DNA of 64,000 bases from Sialis fuliginosa. Taxonomy: Eukaryota; Arthropoda; Insecta; Megaloptera; Sialidae. The translations under genes were made by a program, and so were the position numbers. The notes under the pieces are model-generated. The model ran no database searches and was not told the origin of the DNA. It saw only the letters and a program-made list of their open reading frames with translations. Below are positions 43,570 to 56,555 of the stretch, piece after piece (within the stretch, counting starts at the first letter, position 1; each line of letters begins with the position of its first letter). The stretch spans positions 4,288,701 to 4,352,700 of the forward strand of contig OY540816.1 of NCBI GenBank assembly GCA_961205875.1, given 5' to 3'.

Positions 43570-44415
43570 TAGGTTTCCGTAGAACCCTAGGAAACCTATA
43601 GTTTCGCTATGTCCGTTGTCCGATGTTCAAAAAAAAATTTTCACTTAATCCATTAAGTGGGATGTCTTTAGATAGGTCTCCTAAAATGCAATAAAAAATG
43701 TAATATGACATTTTGATTTTAACCCTTCAGTCACAATATATTAGAGTTCAAAGTCGTGATAAAAGCGTCCCCCCCAACCTAATTTCTAAACTATCAATTT
43801 AAAAAATCTGAAAAAATTCAAGAATGTAGCTTTAAATTAGTACTTTCACTGAAAATTATAACGAACACTGTCAAAATTATTTTGGACCCCCCTCCCATAG
43901 ACTGAAAAGTGAACTCACTTTTTTTTTCACTTACCCCATTAGATAGGTCTCCTAAAATGCAACAAAAAATATTATATTATCTTTTGATTTTAACCCTTCA
44001 GTCATGATATATTTGCATTTGAATGTCGTTATCAGAGCGTCTCTCCCCCCCCCCTTAATTCTCTAAACTATCTATTCAAAAAATCTGAAAACATTCAGAA
44101 TATAGCTTTGAATTAATACTTTCACTGAAAATTATAACAAACACTGTCAAAATTATTTTGGACCCCCCTCCCATAGACTAAAAATTGTACTCAATTTTTT
44201 TTTCACTTACCCCATTGAGTGGAATATCATTAGATAGGTCTCCATAAATGCAACAAAAAATGTTATATATATGACCTTTTGATTTTAACCCTTCAGTCAC
44301 GATATATTTGCATTTAAATGTCGTTATCAGAGCGTCCGTTGAAATTACTCTTGTTTATAAATCGTAATGACTACGGAAACCTATCATGTGCGTGCCCAAC
44401 ACGCACTTGGACGTT
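43570..44415 (-). repeat. Dispersed repeat C, minus-strand copy
   Basis: The reverse complement of 29765-30735: it begins with a GGTTTCCGTAGAACC-like end and finishes GCGTGCCCAACACGCACTTG. Two internal units are recognisable. Confidence 0.65.
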
Positions 44416-44419
44416 TTAT

Positions 44420-44765
44420 TGTTTCATTAATTAATATCTGCACTGTTTATAAATTATTTTGTGGTTTTAAATTATCAATTTGCTCAGTTTTGTGTTACCA
44501 AAAGTAAAACCAAGAAACATTAGAGATGGAACAAGGATTTATTATAGTTGACAAGGAGTCTTTACATAGGCATGACGTCAAAAATGCGCCATGACACCTG
44601 CGAGCGTTTTGGCGTCAAATTCAAAATTAGTTTTAAAAGGGTCAATTTTTGTAATTAAACTTTTATTTTCTGCAGAAATAAGCATTTTTTTGGAAATAAG
44701 AGACACGTAAGATCATCATAAAATAGTTTTTAAAAGTTAGGCATCATGCCTATTAAATTTAAATT
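44420..44765 (+). repeat. Dispersed repeat with TTTGCTCAGTTTTGTGTTA and GGCATGATGCC
   Basis: Same orientation as the copy at 50156-50430 and inverted relative to 8735-8892. The copies bracket the left Helitron. Confidence 0.6.
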
Positions 44766-45469
44766 TTCAGAGTAGTTATTCTAACAATCTGTATTATATT
44801 ATTGACATTAGGAATAATAGAAAACTAATATTCATAATACAACGATGACAAATTCAATTAAATAAAAAAAATCTCAACAATTTTCTTATATAATATGTTC
44901 TATACTTAAAATTATTATCATTATTATTTATATCGCGTGTTAATTATTGTATATAGATGCATTTTAATGACATATTATTAAAATGTTATCGATGCAATAT
45001 GTTTTCTTTACTAGTGATAAGAAAATATCTAACTGTCTAGCATGTGAATTTGATGAATTAGAATATTAATGATAAAAAGATATGGATAAGCATTTTACAA
45101 TAATATCTACATTTTTATAAATAAAATAAATTAACACGTTTATCATCATTTAATCATATATTTTAATCACAATAGTTAATGGTTTTAGGTATTGGAAATT
45201 GAAAGTTAAATAAATAATAAACTCAAAATATGAAAACTCAAAATGAATGCACGACGAATTTTTAAAATAGTTTCATACCGGACACCTATGTATATAAAAC
45301 AAGCTTGGGGTGGGGTGAGACACTTTAGGTCCACACAATCAACATCCCAACACAGCATGATTATAAATACTTGAATACTGATTATTTATTGTTGCCGTAT
45401 ATAAATATTTTTAATATGTATATGAAAAATTTAAATGGAATTGGTCAGAAATAAAACTCACCTTTGTAT

Positions 45470-45638
45470 TATGAATATTAGTTTTCTAATATCCTAATGT
45501 CAATAATATAACACACATTTTTAGAAAAACTAATTTGACAATTTGAATTAAATTGCATTTGTTTTTATAATAACTAATCTGGCAATTTAAATTTAATTGC
45601 GTTTGTTTCCAAGGCAATATGAATTGTAGACTTATTTA
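45470..45638 (-). repeat. Left part of repeat E, split by a Helitron
   Basis: The reverse complement of 59765-59880 and 60120-60215 (GTTTGTTTCCAAGGCAA..., TTCTAATGTCAAAA-like). It continues at 49380 beyond the Helitron, so it is the host copy. Confidence 0.65.
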
Positions 45639-46991
45639 TCTACTATATATAATGAAGTGCCCTGACTGACTGATAATCATTTTTTTGACCATTTCCACTC
45701 ATCGGAGAACCTTGAAATTTGGTATATACATTCCTTGGGGGTAAAAAATAACAACTAGTGGGCCTTTTTTGAAAAAGTTCATAAATGGGGTGACAAGGGG
45801 CCCCCAATTTTTCAAAAAAAAAGTTAGAATTTTTTTATTATTTTTTCTATATTCCTTGGGTGATATAATGTAAAGTTCAAATTTCAGATTTAAAAAAAAT
45901 GAAAAAAAAGGAAAAAAAAAGTTTTGATGTAAAAAAGTATCAAAACGAAAACCGATATTAGATTTTTTTAATTTTTTTTAAATACTTTGGTTAATTGACA
46001 ACCATGAACCCGTGTCTGATTTTTGAAAAAGATATGTTAAAGAGGAGAAAATAAACAAAATACGTTTACATATAATGCGCTTTAAGCATTTACTAAATTA
46101 ATTGCAAATGTCGTAACTATGGATACATTATATTTTATTGATTATTTTTAAAAATTTTAAATGTCAGTGGCCATTTAAAATTTTGAAGTGAACAATAAAA
46201 TATAAACAAAAAAGAAATATAAAGAGCATAACGAACGAAAAAATATGCACAACTCTAATGTAATAAATAATTTAAATTTTCATAAATAAATTTGACAAAA
46301 AAATTGAAGACAAACAATTACAGCATTCGGACACAATTCGACCAACATTCGGCGATAGATATGTGTTCCCGGTACAAATAAAAATTAAGTAGGTATATAA
46401 TGACATTTTTTAAATCTTAAGTCATTGAATTATCAATATTTTTACTTTCATAGGTATAGGTATTTTATTATATTTATTTGTAATCATAAATATCAGAAGA
46501 ATTTATATAATTTCAAATTAACATTGTAATTTTAAATGATATTATTTTAATTGTTGTTTGAAACTGTATATCTGTCATCTTTACCCAATGTACTAACCTA
46601 AAATGTACATTTACAAAATTAAAACAAGATGTTGATTTATTGCAAATTGTTACGAAAGCTTCATTCAATTGACAAGACCTATATTTGATTGTAATTAATT
46701 AATTAATTGTACAAAGGGTGTACGAGTATCTACAAGAGCTAATAATGTATTTATATAGACACATTGATGAATTTTTGAAAGACACGAGCAGAAAAACCAA
46801 AAATGAAATTATTTTTAATATTCATAAAATGTTCAAATCATGTAAGTACATGATGTAATACAATACATGTACCAGAAGTCATAAAATAATTTTTTGTCGT
46901 TGTCATATCAGAAACAAATGTCATAATATGTATTTAGTATGCAATATATTTTCATACGACAAGAGTTGAAAACGCATCGTAAACAAATATA

Positions 46992-47280
46992 CAGGTAATC
47001 CTCGACTTATAATTGTCTTTGTCTCTTTCTTACATGCACATATTACATAAATGAAACAAACAGTTCCGGGAATTTCCCAAAAATGTAATTTATTATTATT
47101 TATGTAGATATTTTTGGGAACCCGCAACTGTTTGTTATGTATAGAAAATGCGATTCGCTTCACATCAAGGAAAACGTCCAAAGCAAAAATATGTACATAT
47201 TGTACGTGTTAACTTACAACTTATTCTATTTACGATCGATGTTTAGAAACCTATCTCGGTTGTAAGTCGAGGAATACCTG
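46992..47280. mobile_element. 289-bp Tc/mariner-type MITE inside the left Helitron
   Basis: Termini CAGGTAATCCTCGACTTATA and TAAGTCGAGGAATACCTG, with TA flanks at 46990-46991 and 47281-47282. The CAGG...CTCGACTTA style resembles Tigger/pogo MITEs. A copy of the same length sits at 52765-53053. Confidence 0.75.
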
Positions 47281-48274
47281 TACTACGATATATAACGTAT
47301 GTCTTATCAGTTTAAGCGTAAAAAATATCAAAGTTAATATTCAATGTTTTTAAATGCTGCGAGAAGTTCAAACATGCTTGACTGATTTAAATTTACTTTT
47401 TTCCTTATTTTATATATTACTTACAAAATAACCAAGACGTTCCATTAAAATTTCAGGATTTGTGAAGTGTTCTGTCGTAGGAAAAGTTTAGGAAGCATTG
47501 TTCTACATCATACTTCAATATCAACCAAATTGAGTTATTGAGGGTAAAAAATATATTGAAAAAACCTCATAGAGAAACCATATTTAGTTTGTGCACTAAA
47601 GTTTTAACAGGTACGATTTTTCTAAAATATCTTAAAATTAATAAAATTAAAATTGATAAAAGCCCAGCTCTAATGAATAAATAAGAAAGCACTCCGTCAC
47701 AGCACTATATTATTCCGTCGCGGGAAAGTACCTACCATATAGGCCAGTCAGGATCCACTCAGGGCTAGCTACGTCACTGGTTACGATACTATATTATTGT
47801 TGGTTACGATATTTCATAAAACAGATATCGGTGCTTAGAATACATTGTCTGGAGGAATACGATAAAAGTTTTAACAGATTTTTTAGCGGAAAAGAGAATT
47901 TTGTCGCTTATATATGAGATTTTTATAATCGATAACTCAATTTCGCAAAAAGTGTATCTTACGATACTTTGCCTTGGAGGGGACGATATAGAAATAATTT
48001 AACCAGGTATGTTATAATTTAGGTATATAAAAACATAGTACCTAGCCATGGAATACGGAATTTTATAATTTACGGTTTCAATATTTTATTTTATTAATTT
48101 AGGTTACTATGATTATGTCTCTTTAAAATATTTTGTCGAACAATTAAATGATTTTTGACACATATTAACAATTAAATATTTTGAAATGCCTATATTGATT
48201 GAAAATTTAAATATGAAGAAACATTTCACTTCTATGAAAGGTAAAATATCGAAATTAATTATTAGGTTTGGTGT

Positions 48275-48350
48275 AAATTTTTCGAAACACAATTTTTCGA
48301 ATCACAATTTTTTGAATCAAAATTCTTCGAATGAACAATTTTTCGAAAAA
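48275..48350 (+). repeat. Short tandem array of TTTTTCGAATCACAA units
   Basis: About four to five units of about 15 bases built on TTTCGAA.CACAA, repeated in the partner Helitron at 51695-51770. Confidence 0.65.
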
Positions 48351-49379
48351 TTTAAGTTTTATTGTTCAAATTTTAATTAGTTAATAAAATATTAAGTAAA
48401 GTAATATTTGGACATTTTACGATATCCATACTAATATTATAAATGCGAAAGTGTGTTTGTCTGTCTGTTTTCTGTTTGTTACCTTTTCACGGCTAAACCG
48501 CTTTACCGATTTTGATGAAATTTGGCAGTGAGATAGCTTGCATCCCGAGGACGGACATAGGCTATTTCGTATCTTAAAAATTCAACCCCTAAGAAATTGC
48601 AAGGGGGTGGAAATTTTTTATTTTTTTTTAGTAATTATTATTTTACCCCCCGATACATATGAAGGGTTGTAAGTGGTTTTATTCGATCCGGCGGGAAAAA
48701 TACCACGGGGGCGTAGGTTTTAGGGGGCAAAACAACCCTCTATCTCGCATAGGAGCCGAGATATTTACGATTTTGTATAATGAAAGAAAACTAAAAATAA
48801 GAAAAATTTAATATTTTACCCCCTGTCACATATGAAGAGTTGTAATTGATTACATTCGATCTGGCGGGCAAAAATACTACGGAAGAGGGATTATTAGGGG
48901 GACAAAACAACCCCTTATCTTACATAGGAGTCGCGACTTATATTATAAATGCGAAAGTGTATCTCTCAGTCTGTCTATTTGTTACCTGTTCACGACCAAA
49001 CTGCTTTACCGATTTTGATGAAATTTGGCAGTGAGATAGCTTACATCCCGAGGACGGATTAAGGCTATTTCGTATCTCGAAAATTTAACCCCTAAGGAAT
49101 TGCAAGGGAGAGGAAAATTTTTAATTTTTTTTAGTAATTAATATTTTACCCGTTACATATGAAGGGTTGTAAGTGGTTTTATTCGATCCAGCGGGAAAAA
49201 TACCACGGGGGCGGGGGTTTTAGGGCGGAAAAACCCCTCTATCTCGCATAGGAGCCGACACATTTACGATTTTGTATAATTAAAGAAAACTAAAAATAAG
49301 ATAAATTTAATATTTTACCCCCTGTCACATATGAAGGGTTTCGAAATCCACGCGAGCGAAGTCGCGGGTAGCAGCTAGT

Positions 49380-49850
49380 TAATATTTAAAATTCAAATTT
49401 TGAGGGTGGTTTTCAACTTTCACCCCTTCTATGGCTGTTTAGGCAAGTATAACAAAAAAAATACTGAAATACATTTTTCATTATTTGTATTATAGAATAT
49501 TTATGCTAAGTTTTAAGAAAATTAGACCAAAAAAAACTGTACACCCCTTTTTACCCCCTTAGGGGTTGAATTTCGAAAAATCCTTTCTTTCAGATCATAT
49601 TCACGTCAAGACGCTTCGATTGGCACCCCAACGAAGTCAATAGCTTTTTTCATTTGCGAGATTTCGTGAACGTAAAAAATGACACGCACATACGTACGTA
49701 CGTACACACACACACACACACAGACATCTTTCTAAAAATAGTGTAAATATACTATAGTGATCTCAAAACATATAAATATGTTGACATTTTTATTTTGATT
49801 TTCGGACCGATTACAATAACTTCCAGTTGGGAAGTTAATAATTAATTATA
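49380..49850 (-). repeat. Right part of repeat E, after the Helitron
   Basis: ATATTTAAAATTCAAATTTT followed by TTTCACCCCTTCTATGGCTG, matching the reverse complement of 60005-60095. It carries a CGTACGTACGTACACACACA microsatellite near 49690-49725. Confidence 0.6.
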
Positions 49851-50155
49851 TGCTACATGAATTCTAGGTGGTGTATAGTTTAAGTTACCACACCAAAACG
49901 CTGAAATAAATCTATAAAAATTAAGCCATAAATGATTATTCAAATTAATATACAGGAAGGTCCGGTTTGGGATACAGATATTTTAATATCTGATTGCTTG
50001 GCTCATTGTGAGTAAACAATGTATTTATTTTTATATTAAAAGCAAGATTAATATAATTATTGTAAAAATAAAAACACAAATTACAGCAATCTGCCATGTT
50101 AGATGAAACACCATTCAGAGTGGATGACGTCACGCCTAAGTAAACATAATTTTTG

Positions 50156-50430
50156 TTTCATTAATATCAGCACTATTTATAAATTATTATGTGGTTTTAA
50201 ATCATCAATTTGCTCAGTTTTGTGTTAACAAAACTAAAACCGAGAAACGTTAGCGATACGTGACACCTGCAAGCGTTTTGGCGTCAAATTCAAAATTAGT
50301 TTTTAAAGGGTCAATTTTAAAGATTAAACCTTTATTTTTTGTAGAAATAAGTATATTTTGGGTAATAGGAGACACGTAAGATCATCATAGAACAGTTTTT
50401 TTTAAATTAGGCATCATACCTATTGTCGCA
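50156..50430 (+). repeat. Second copy of the TTTGCTCAGTTTTGTGTTA repeat
   Basis: A direct, diverged copy of 44420-44765, lying in the spacer between the two Helitrons. Confidence 0.6.
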
Positions 50431-50665
50431 GTTATCGACTTAAGTATATCACTTTAATTAATTACACGGATATCTGAGTATACTTTAGAACTATCTTTAG
50501 TTAGAACTATATTATACAAAAATAAGTTTTAAAGTTAATAAATAATTTCTGTTACAAAATAAAAATTCGACGAAGAAATGATTGTGTCTGTACGAGTACT
50601 TTATAAAAGTGAAAATACTTTAAAAACGAAATAATATATTTTAATTAAACTAATTTTTATAACTA

Positions 50666-53600
50666 ACTAGCTGCTACCCGCGACTTCGCTCGCGTGGATT
50701 TCGAAACCCTTCATATGTGACAGGGGGTAAAATATTAAATTTATCTTATTTTTAGTTTTCTTTAATTATACAAAATCGTAAATGTGTCGGCTCCTATGCG
50801 AGATAGAGGGGTTTTTCCGCCCTAAAACCCCCGCCCCCGTGGTATTTTTCCCGCTGGATCGAATAAAACCACTTACAACCCTTCATATGTAACGGGTAAA
50901 ATATTAATTACTAAAAAAAAATTAAAAATTTTCCTCTCCCTTGCAATTCCTTAGGGGTTGAATTTTCGAAATACGAAATAGCCTTAATCCGTCCTCGGGA
51001 TGTAAGCCATCTCACTGCCAAATTTCATCAAAATCGGTAAAGCAGTTTAGTCGTGAACAGGTAACAAATAGACAGACTGAGAGATACACTTTCGCATTTA
51101 TAATATAAGTCGCGACTCCTATGTAAGATAAGGGGTTGTTTTGTCCCCCTAATAATCCCTCTTCCGTAGTATTTTTGCCCGCCAGATCGAATGTAATCAA
51201 TTACAACTCTTCATATGTGACAGGGGGTAAAATATAAAATTTTTCTTATTTTTAGTTTTCTTTCATTATACAAAATCGTAAATATCTCGGCTCCTATGCG
51301 AGATAGAGGGTTGTTTTGCCCCCTAAAACCTACGCCCCCGTGGTATTTTTCCCGCCGGATCGAATAAAACCACTTACAACCCTTCATATGTATCGGGGGG
51401 TAAAATAATAATTACTAAAAAAAAATAAAAAATTTCCACCCCCTTGCAATTTCTTAGGGGTTGAATTTTTAAGATACGAAATAGCCTATGTCCGTCCTCG
51501 GGATGCAAGCTATCTCACTGCCAAATTTCATCAAAATCGGTAAAGCGGTTTAGCCGTGAAAAGGTAACAAACATAAAACAGACAGACAAACACACTTTCG
51601 CATTTATAATATTAGTATGGATATCGTAAAATGTCCAAATATTACTTTACTTAATATTTTATTAACTAATTAAAATTTAAACAATAAAACTTAAATTTTT
51701 CGAAAAATTGTTCATTCGAAGAATTTTGATTCAAAAAATTGTGATTCGAAAAATTGTGTTTCGAAAAATTTACACCAAACCTAATAATTAATTTCGATAT
51801 TTTACCTTTCATAGAAGTGAAATGTTTCTTCATATTTAAATTTTCAATCAATATAGGCATTTCAAAATATTTAATTGTTAATATGTGTCAAAAATCATTT
51901 AATTGTTCGACAAAATATTTTAAAGAGACATAATCATAGTAACCTAAATTAATAAAATAAAATATTGAAACCGTAAATTATAAAATTCCGTATTCCATGG
52001 CTAGGTACTATGTTTTTATATACCTAAATTATAACATACCTGGTTAAATTATTTCTATATCGTCCCCTCCAAGGCAAAGTATCGTAAGATACACTTTTTG
52101 CGAAATTGAGTTATCGATTCTAAAAATCTCATATATAAGCGACAAAATTCTCTTTTCCGCTAAAAAATCTGTTAAAACTTTTATCGTATTCCTCCAGACA
52201 ATGTATTCTAAGCACCGATATCTGTTTATGAAATATCGTAACCAACAATAATATAGTATCGTAACCAGTGACGTAGCTAGCCCTGAGTGGATCCTGACTG
52301 GCCTATATGGTAGGTACTTTACCGCGACGGAATAATATAGTGCTGTGACGGAGTGCTTTCTTATTTATTCATTAGAGCTGGGCTTTTATCAATTTTAATT
52401 TTATTAATTTTAAGATATTTTAGAAAAATCGTACCTGTTAAAACTTTATTGCACAAACTAAATATGGTTTCTCTATGAGGTTTTTTCAATATATTTTTTA
52501 CCCTCAATAACTCAATTTGGTTGATATTGAAGTATGATGTAGAACAGTGCTTCCTAAACTTTTCCTACGACAGAACACTTCACAAATCCTGAAATTTTAA
52601 TGGAACGTCTTGGTTATTTTGTAAGTAATATATAAAATAAGGAAAAAAGTAAATTTAAATCAGTCAAGCATGTTTGAACTTCTCGCAGCATTTAAAAACA
52701 TTGAATATTAACTTTGATATTTTTTACGCTTAAACTGATAAGACATACGTTATATATCGTAGTACAGGTATTCCTCGACTTACAACCGAGATAGGTTTCT
52801 AAACATCGATCGTAAATAGAATAAGTTGTAAGTTAACACGTACAATATGTACATATTTTTGCTTTGGACGTTTTCCTTGATGTGAAGCGAATCGCATTTT
52901 CTATACATAACAAACAGTTGCGGGTTCCCAAAAATATCTACATAAATAATAATAAATTACATTTTTGGGAAATTCCCGGAACTGTTTGTTTCATTTATGT
53001 AATATGTGCATGTAAGAAAGAGACAAAGACAATTATAAGTCGAGGATTACCTGTATATTTGTTTACGATGCGTTTTCAACTCTTGTCGTATGAAAATATA
53101 TTGCATACTAAATACATATTATGACATTTGTTTCTGATATGACAACGACAAAAAATTATTTTATGACTTCTGGTACATGTATTGTATTACATCATGTACT
53201 TACATGATTTGAACATTTTATGAATATTAAAAATAATTTCATTTTTGGTTTTTCTGCTCGTGTCTTTCAAAAATTCATCAATGTGTCTATATAAATACAT
53301 TATTAGCTCTTGTAGATACTCGTACACCCTTTGTACAATTAATTAATTAATTACAATCAAATATAGGTCTTGTCAATTGAATGAAGCTTTCGTAACAATT
53401 TGCAATAAATCAACATCTTGTTTTAATTTTGTAAATGTACATTTTAGGTTAAAGATGACAGATATACATTTTCAAACAACAATTAAAATAATGTCATTTA
53501 AAATTACAATGTTAATTTGAAATTATATAAATTCTTCTGATATTTATGATTACAAATAAATATAATAAAATACCTATAACTATGAAAGTAAAAATATTGA

Positions 53601-54391
53601 TAATTCAATGACTTAAGATTTAAAAAATGTCATTATATACCTACTTAATTTTTATTTGTACCGGGAACACATATCTATCGCCGAATGTTGGTCGAATTGT
53701 GTCCGAATGCTGTAATTGTTTGTCTTCAATTTTTTTGTCAAATTTATTTATGAAAATTTAAATTATTTATTACATTAGAGTTGTGCATATTTTTTCGTTC
53801 GTTATGTTCTTTATATTTCTTTTTTGTTATATTTTATTGTTCACTTCAAAATTTTAAATGGCCACTGACATTTAAAATTTTTAAAAATAATCAATAAAAT
53901 ATAATGTATCCATAGTTACGACATTTGCAATTAATTTAGTAAATGCTTAAAGCGCATTATATGTAAACGTATTTTGTTTATTTTCTCCTCTTTAACATAT
54001 CTTTTTCAAAAATCAGACACGGGTTCATGGTTGCCAATTAACCAAAGTATTTGAAAAAAATTAAAAAAATCTAATATCGGTTTTCGTTTTGATACTTTTT
54101 TACATCAAAACTTTTTTTTTCCTTTTTTTTTTCATTTTTTTTTAATCTGAAATTTGAACCTTACATTATATCACCCAAGGAATATAAAAAAAATAATAAA
54201 AAAATTCTAACTTTTTTTTTGAAAAATTGGGGGCCCCTTGTCACCCCATTTATGAACTTTTTCAAAAAAGGCCCACTAGTTGTTATTTTTTACCCCCAAG
54301 GAATATATATACCAAATTTCAAGATTCTCCGATGAGTGGAAATGGTCAAAAAAATGATTATCAGTCAGGGCACTTCGTTATATATAGTAGA
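50666..54391 (-). mobile_element. Non-autonomous Helitron, right member of an inverted pair
   Basis: On the minus strand it starts TCTACTATATATAACGAAGT at 54391 and ends GCAGCTAGT at 50666, again between A and T. It is almost identical to 45639-49379 along its full length: the 86-residue conceptual frame at 52864-53124 is the same as its mirror, and two other mirrored frames differ by one residue each. The flanks differ from those of the left member, so the pair looks like two insertions rather than one palindrome. Confidence 0.8.
52765..53053. mobile_element. 289-bp Tc/mariner-type MITE inside the right Helitron
   Basis: The same element as 46992-47280 at the matching position, with TA flanks. 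It was therefore already inside the Helitron before the two copies separated. Confidence 0.75.
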
Positions 54392-54428
54392 TACGCCTAG
54401 AAAATATAGGTAGATACGAGTACATATA

Positions 54429-55774
54429 CAGGGTGTCCCAATGTTCAATATTTCATTTATTATAATAAATGGAAGAAAACTTTAAATACAAAAGTTGTTA
54501 GGTTAGACAAGCCGCATATTTTAAAAATAGTTATATTTATATAGGGTGTCCCATAAGTACGTTACAAATCAAAGTTATGTTTTTTTTAAATACAATGCGT
54601 ATATTATGATTGATAATCTAAAAGCATTTATTTTTCTGGATATTTTGATATAAGCATGTGTAGGTTTATACTGAGCGGTTTAGAAATTATGACCATTTTT
54701 GTTAGAAAATTGGGTTATTTTCAACACCTTGTAATTTTCTAATTACAACAAAAAAACTTTTGTTTTCTGCTAAAAATAATTTTGGCATATGCTCTATTAT
54801 TGCGATATTACATCAAACATTTACAAAATTGTATTCTTTGTACAGGATGTATCAAAACTCTGAACTTAACTTTTTTCAAAATTTTCAAATGGAACACCCT
54901 ATATATTTTCACATTTTTGAATTGCCTGTTCAATTCTAAATACATTTTATAAACTATGTTCTATACCTAAATCCAGCCGTTAAAAAGTTTATTTGAAGAT
55001 TTTTTAAATCTTAACATGTTTTATAAATACAATACAACTTTATTATTATCCATAAAACAATTTGCTAGAACTTACAAACTTTAACAACATGAAAATCTAG
55101 AAATTAAATAAACAAAATGATACACAAAAGTTAATTTTTTTTGTTCAAAATGTCCACCAACGGCGTTAAGACCTATCATTCAAATTCAATTAAATCTTCA
55201 AATAACTTTTTAACGGCTGGATTTAGGTATAGAACATAGTTTTTAAAATGTATTTAGAATTGAACAGGCAATTCGAAAATGTAAAAATATATAGGGTGTT
55301 CCATTTGAAAATTTTGAAAAAAGTTAAGTTCAGAGTTTTGATACACCCTGTACAAAGAATACAATTTTGTAAATGTCTGATGCAATATCGCAATAATAGA
55401 GCATATGCCAAAATTATTTTTAGCAGAAAACAAAAGTTTTTTTGTTGTAATTAGAAAATTACAAGGTGTTGAAAATAACCCAATTTTCTTACAAAAATGG
55501 TCATAATTTCTAAACCGCTCAGTATAAACCTACACATGCTTATATCAAAATATCCAGAAAAATAAATGCTTTTAGATTATCAATCAAAAATATACGCATT
55601 GTATTTAAAAAAACATAACTTTGATTTGTAACGCACTTATGGGACACCTATATAAATATAACTATTTTTAAAATATGCGGCTTGTCTAACCTAACAACTT
55701 TTGTATTTAAAGTTTTCTTCCATTTGTTATAATAAATGAAATATTGAACTTTGACACAGTCTTGGGACACCCTG
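54429..55774. mobile_element. Foldback element with CAGGGTGTCCCA termini and TA duplication
   Basis: Arms 54429-55009 and 55191-55774 are inverted. TA flanks at 54427-54428 and 55775-55776. Internal copies of a TATATAGGGTGT.CCA phrase occur near 54540 and 55290, suggesting layered or tandem termini. The frames 55223-55454 are chance frames. No transposase. Confidence 0.75.
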
Positions 55775-55797
55775 TATAATTATTCTTCACCTGTATG

Positions 55798-56136
55798 CAG
55801 TGGCGTAGCAAGCATAATTGGCGCCCGGGGCACGATATCTTTTTGACGCCCCCAAAAATAATTTTAAAAAAATAATAATAATTTTATAAGAAATTTGAAT
55901 TGAAATTGGCGTGACTAAAAAAAAAAAAAGGTTTTCAGTTTTTAATTTCTCTAATCTTATTTATTAAATACATTCTACATTTTCACGACTAAAAAAAAAA
56001 AAAAGTCTTCAGTTGCATATTCTGAAATTGTGTTTATGCTATGCAGTTCAAAAAGTTCAGAGCCATTTGGCGCCCTTCTGTAAGTAGCGCCCGGGGCATG
56101 ATAACCCCCCTTCCCCCCCCCCTCGCTACGCCACTG
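55798..56136. mobile_element. hAT MITE with perfect 8-bp target duplication CCTGTATG
   Basis: Termini CAGTGGCGTAGC and GCTACGCCACTG. CCTGTATG occurs at 55790-55797 and 56137-56144. A C-tract lies just inside the right end. A 3' fragment of the same family is at 18425-18595. Length 339 bp. Confidence 0.93.
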
Positions 56137-56335
56137 CCTGTATGCTTTCAACGATGCTTATGGCATATTACAAGTATTAATAAATTATTAGAAAAACATA
56201 ATGTGTGATTTTTTACTAAAGAAACCTTCAGATATTAACATTACAATAATTTACGTAGTTCACAATTTTTTTGGGTCATGTAGAATAGATAACATGAGTA
56301 TATTACATATTATTGACTTATTTATATACAAGATG

Positions 56336-56547
56336 AGTCATATCAGGTGGAACAAGCTTGAACACTTGATCGAGAAAAATATTTCAAGTAAAAAAGTTTA
56401 TTTATGAACATGTGTCCGGAAACTCTTCGTGAGGTAGCTACAGATCCACAATTATTTTACATAAAATTAGTTTTTATTTAATATCTTGAGAACCAATTGT
56501 TATACATTTATGAAATTTTATAATCGGTTCAGTATTAATACGTGATA
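56336..56547 (+). repeat. TGTCCGGAAACTCTTCGTGAG family repeat, split by a hAT element
   Basis: Matches 18670-18890 and resumes at 57613 with CAGTATCAA after the hAT element, giving the same junction as the intact copy near 18867. Confidence 0.65.
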
Positions 56548-56555
56548 TCGATTTC

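Larger units (their letters stand above)
45639..49379 (+). mobile_element. Non-autonomous Helitron, left member of an inverted pair
   Basis: Starts TCTACTATATATAATGAAGT and ends CGCGAGCGAAGTCGCGGG, then TAGCAGCTAGT; the CGCGA/TCGCG pair forms a hairpin just before the CTAGT end. The insertion is between A (45638) and T (49380), and the flanks rejoin into repeat E. The last 950 bp hold a tandem pair of about 500 bp, each starting TATTATAAATGCGAAAGTGT. It carries a Tigger-like MITE and a TTCGAA-type short array. No Rep-helicase. The conceptual frames (46921-47181, 48186-48380, 48846-49034) are mirrored in the partner and are not genes. Confidence 0.8.

Noticed and set aside
49690-49725. CGTACGTACGTACACACACA tract as a regulatory site
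   Set aside because: It is a simple microsatellite within repeat E.
48186-51860. Asn/Ser/Phe-rich 64-residue frames
   Set aside because: They are the translation of a TTTTTCGAA.CACAA short array in the Helitrons.
46921-53124. Identical 86-residue frames on both strands suggesting a conserved gene pair
   Set aside because: They run through a 289-bp MITE within mirrored Helitrons; the end of the frame and the start fall in non-coding repeat sequence.
55223-55454. Overlapping frames on both strands
   Set aside because: Both fall in the right arm of a TA-flanked foldback and mirror the left arm.
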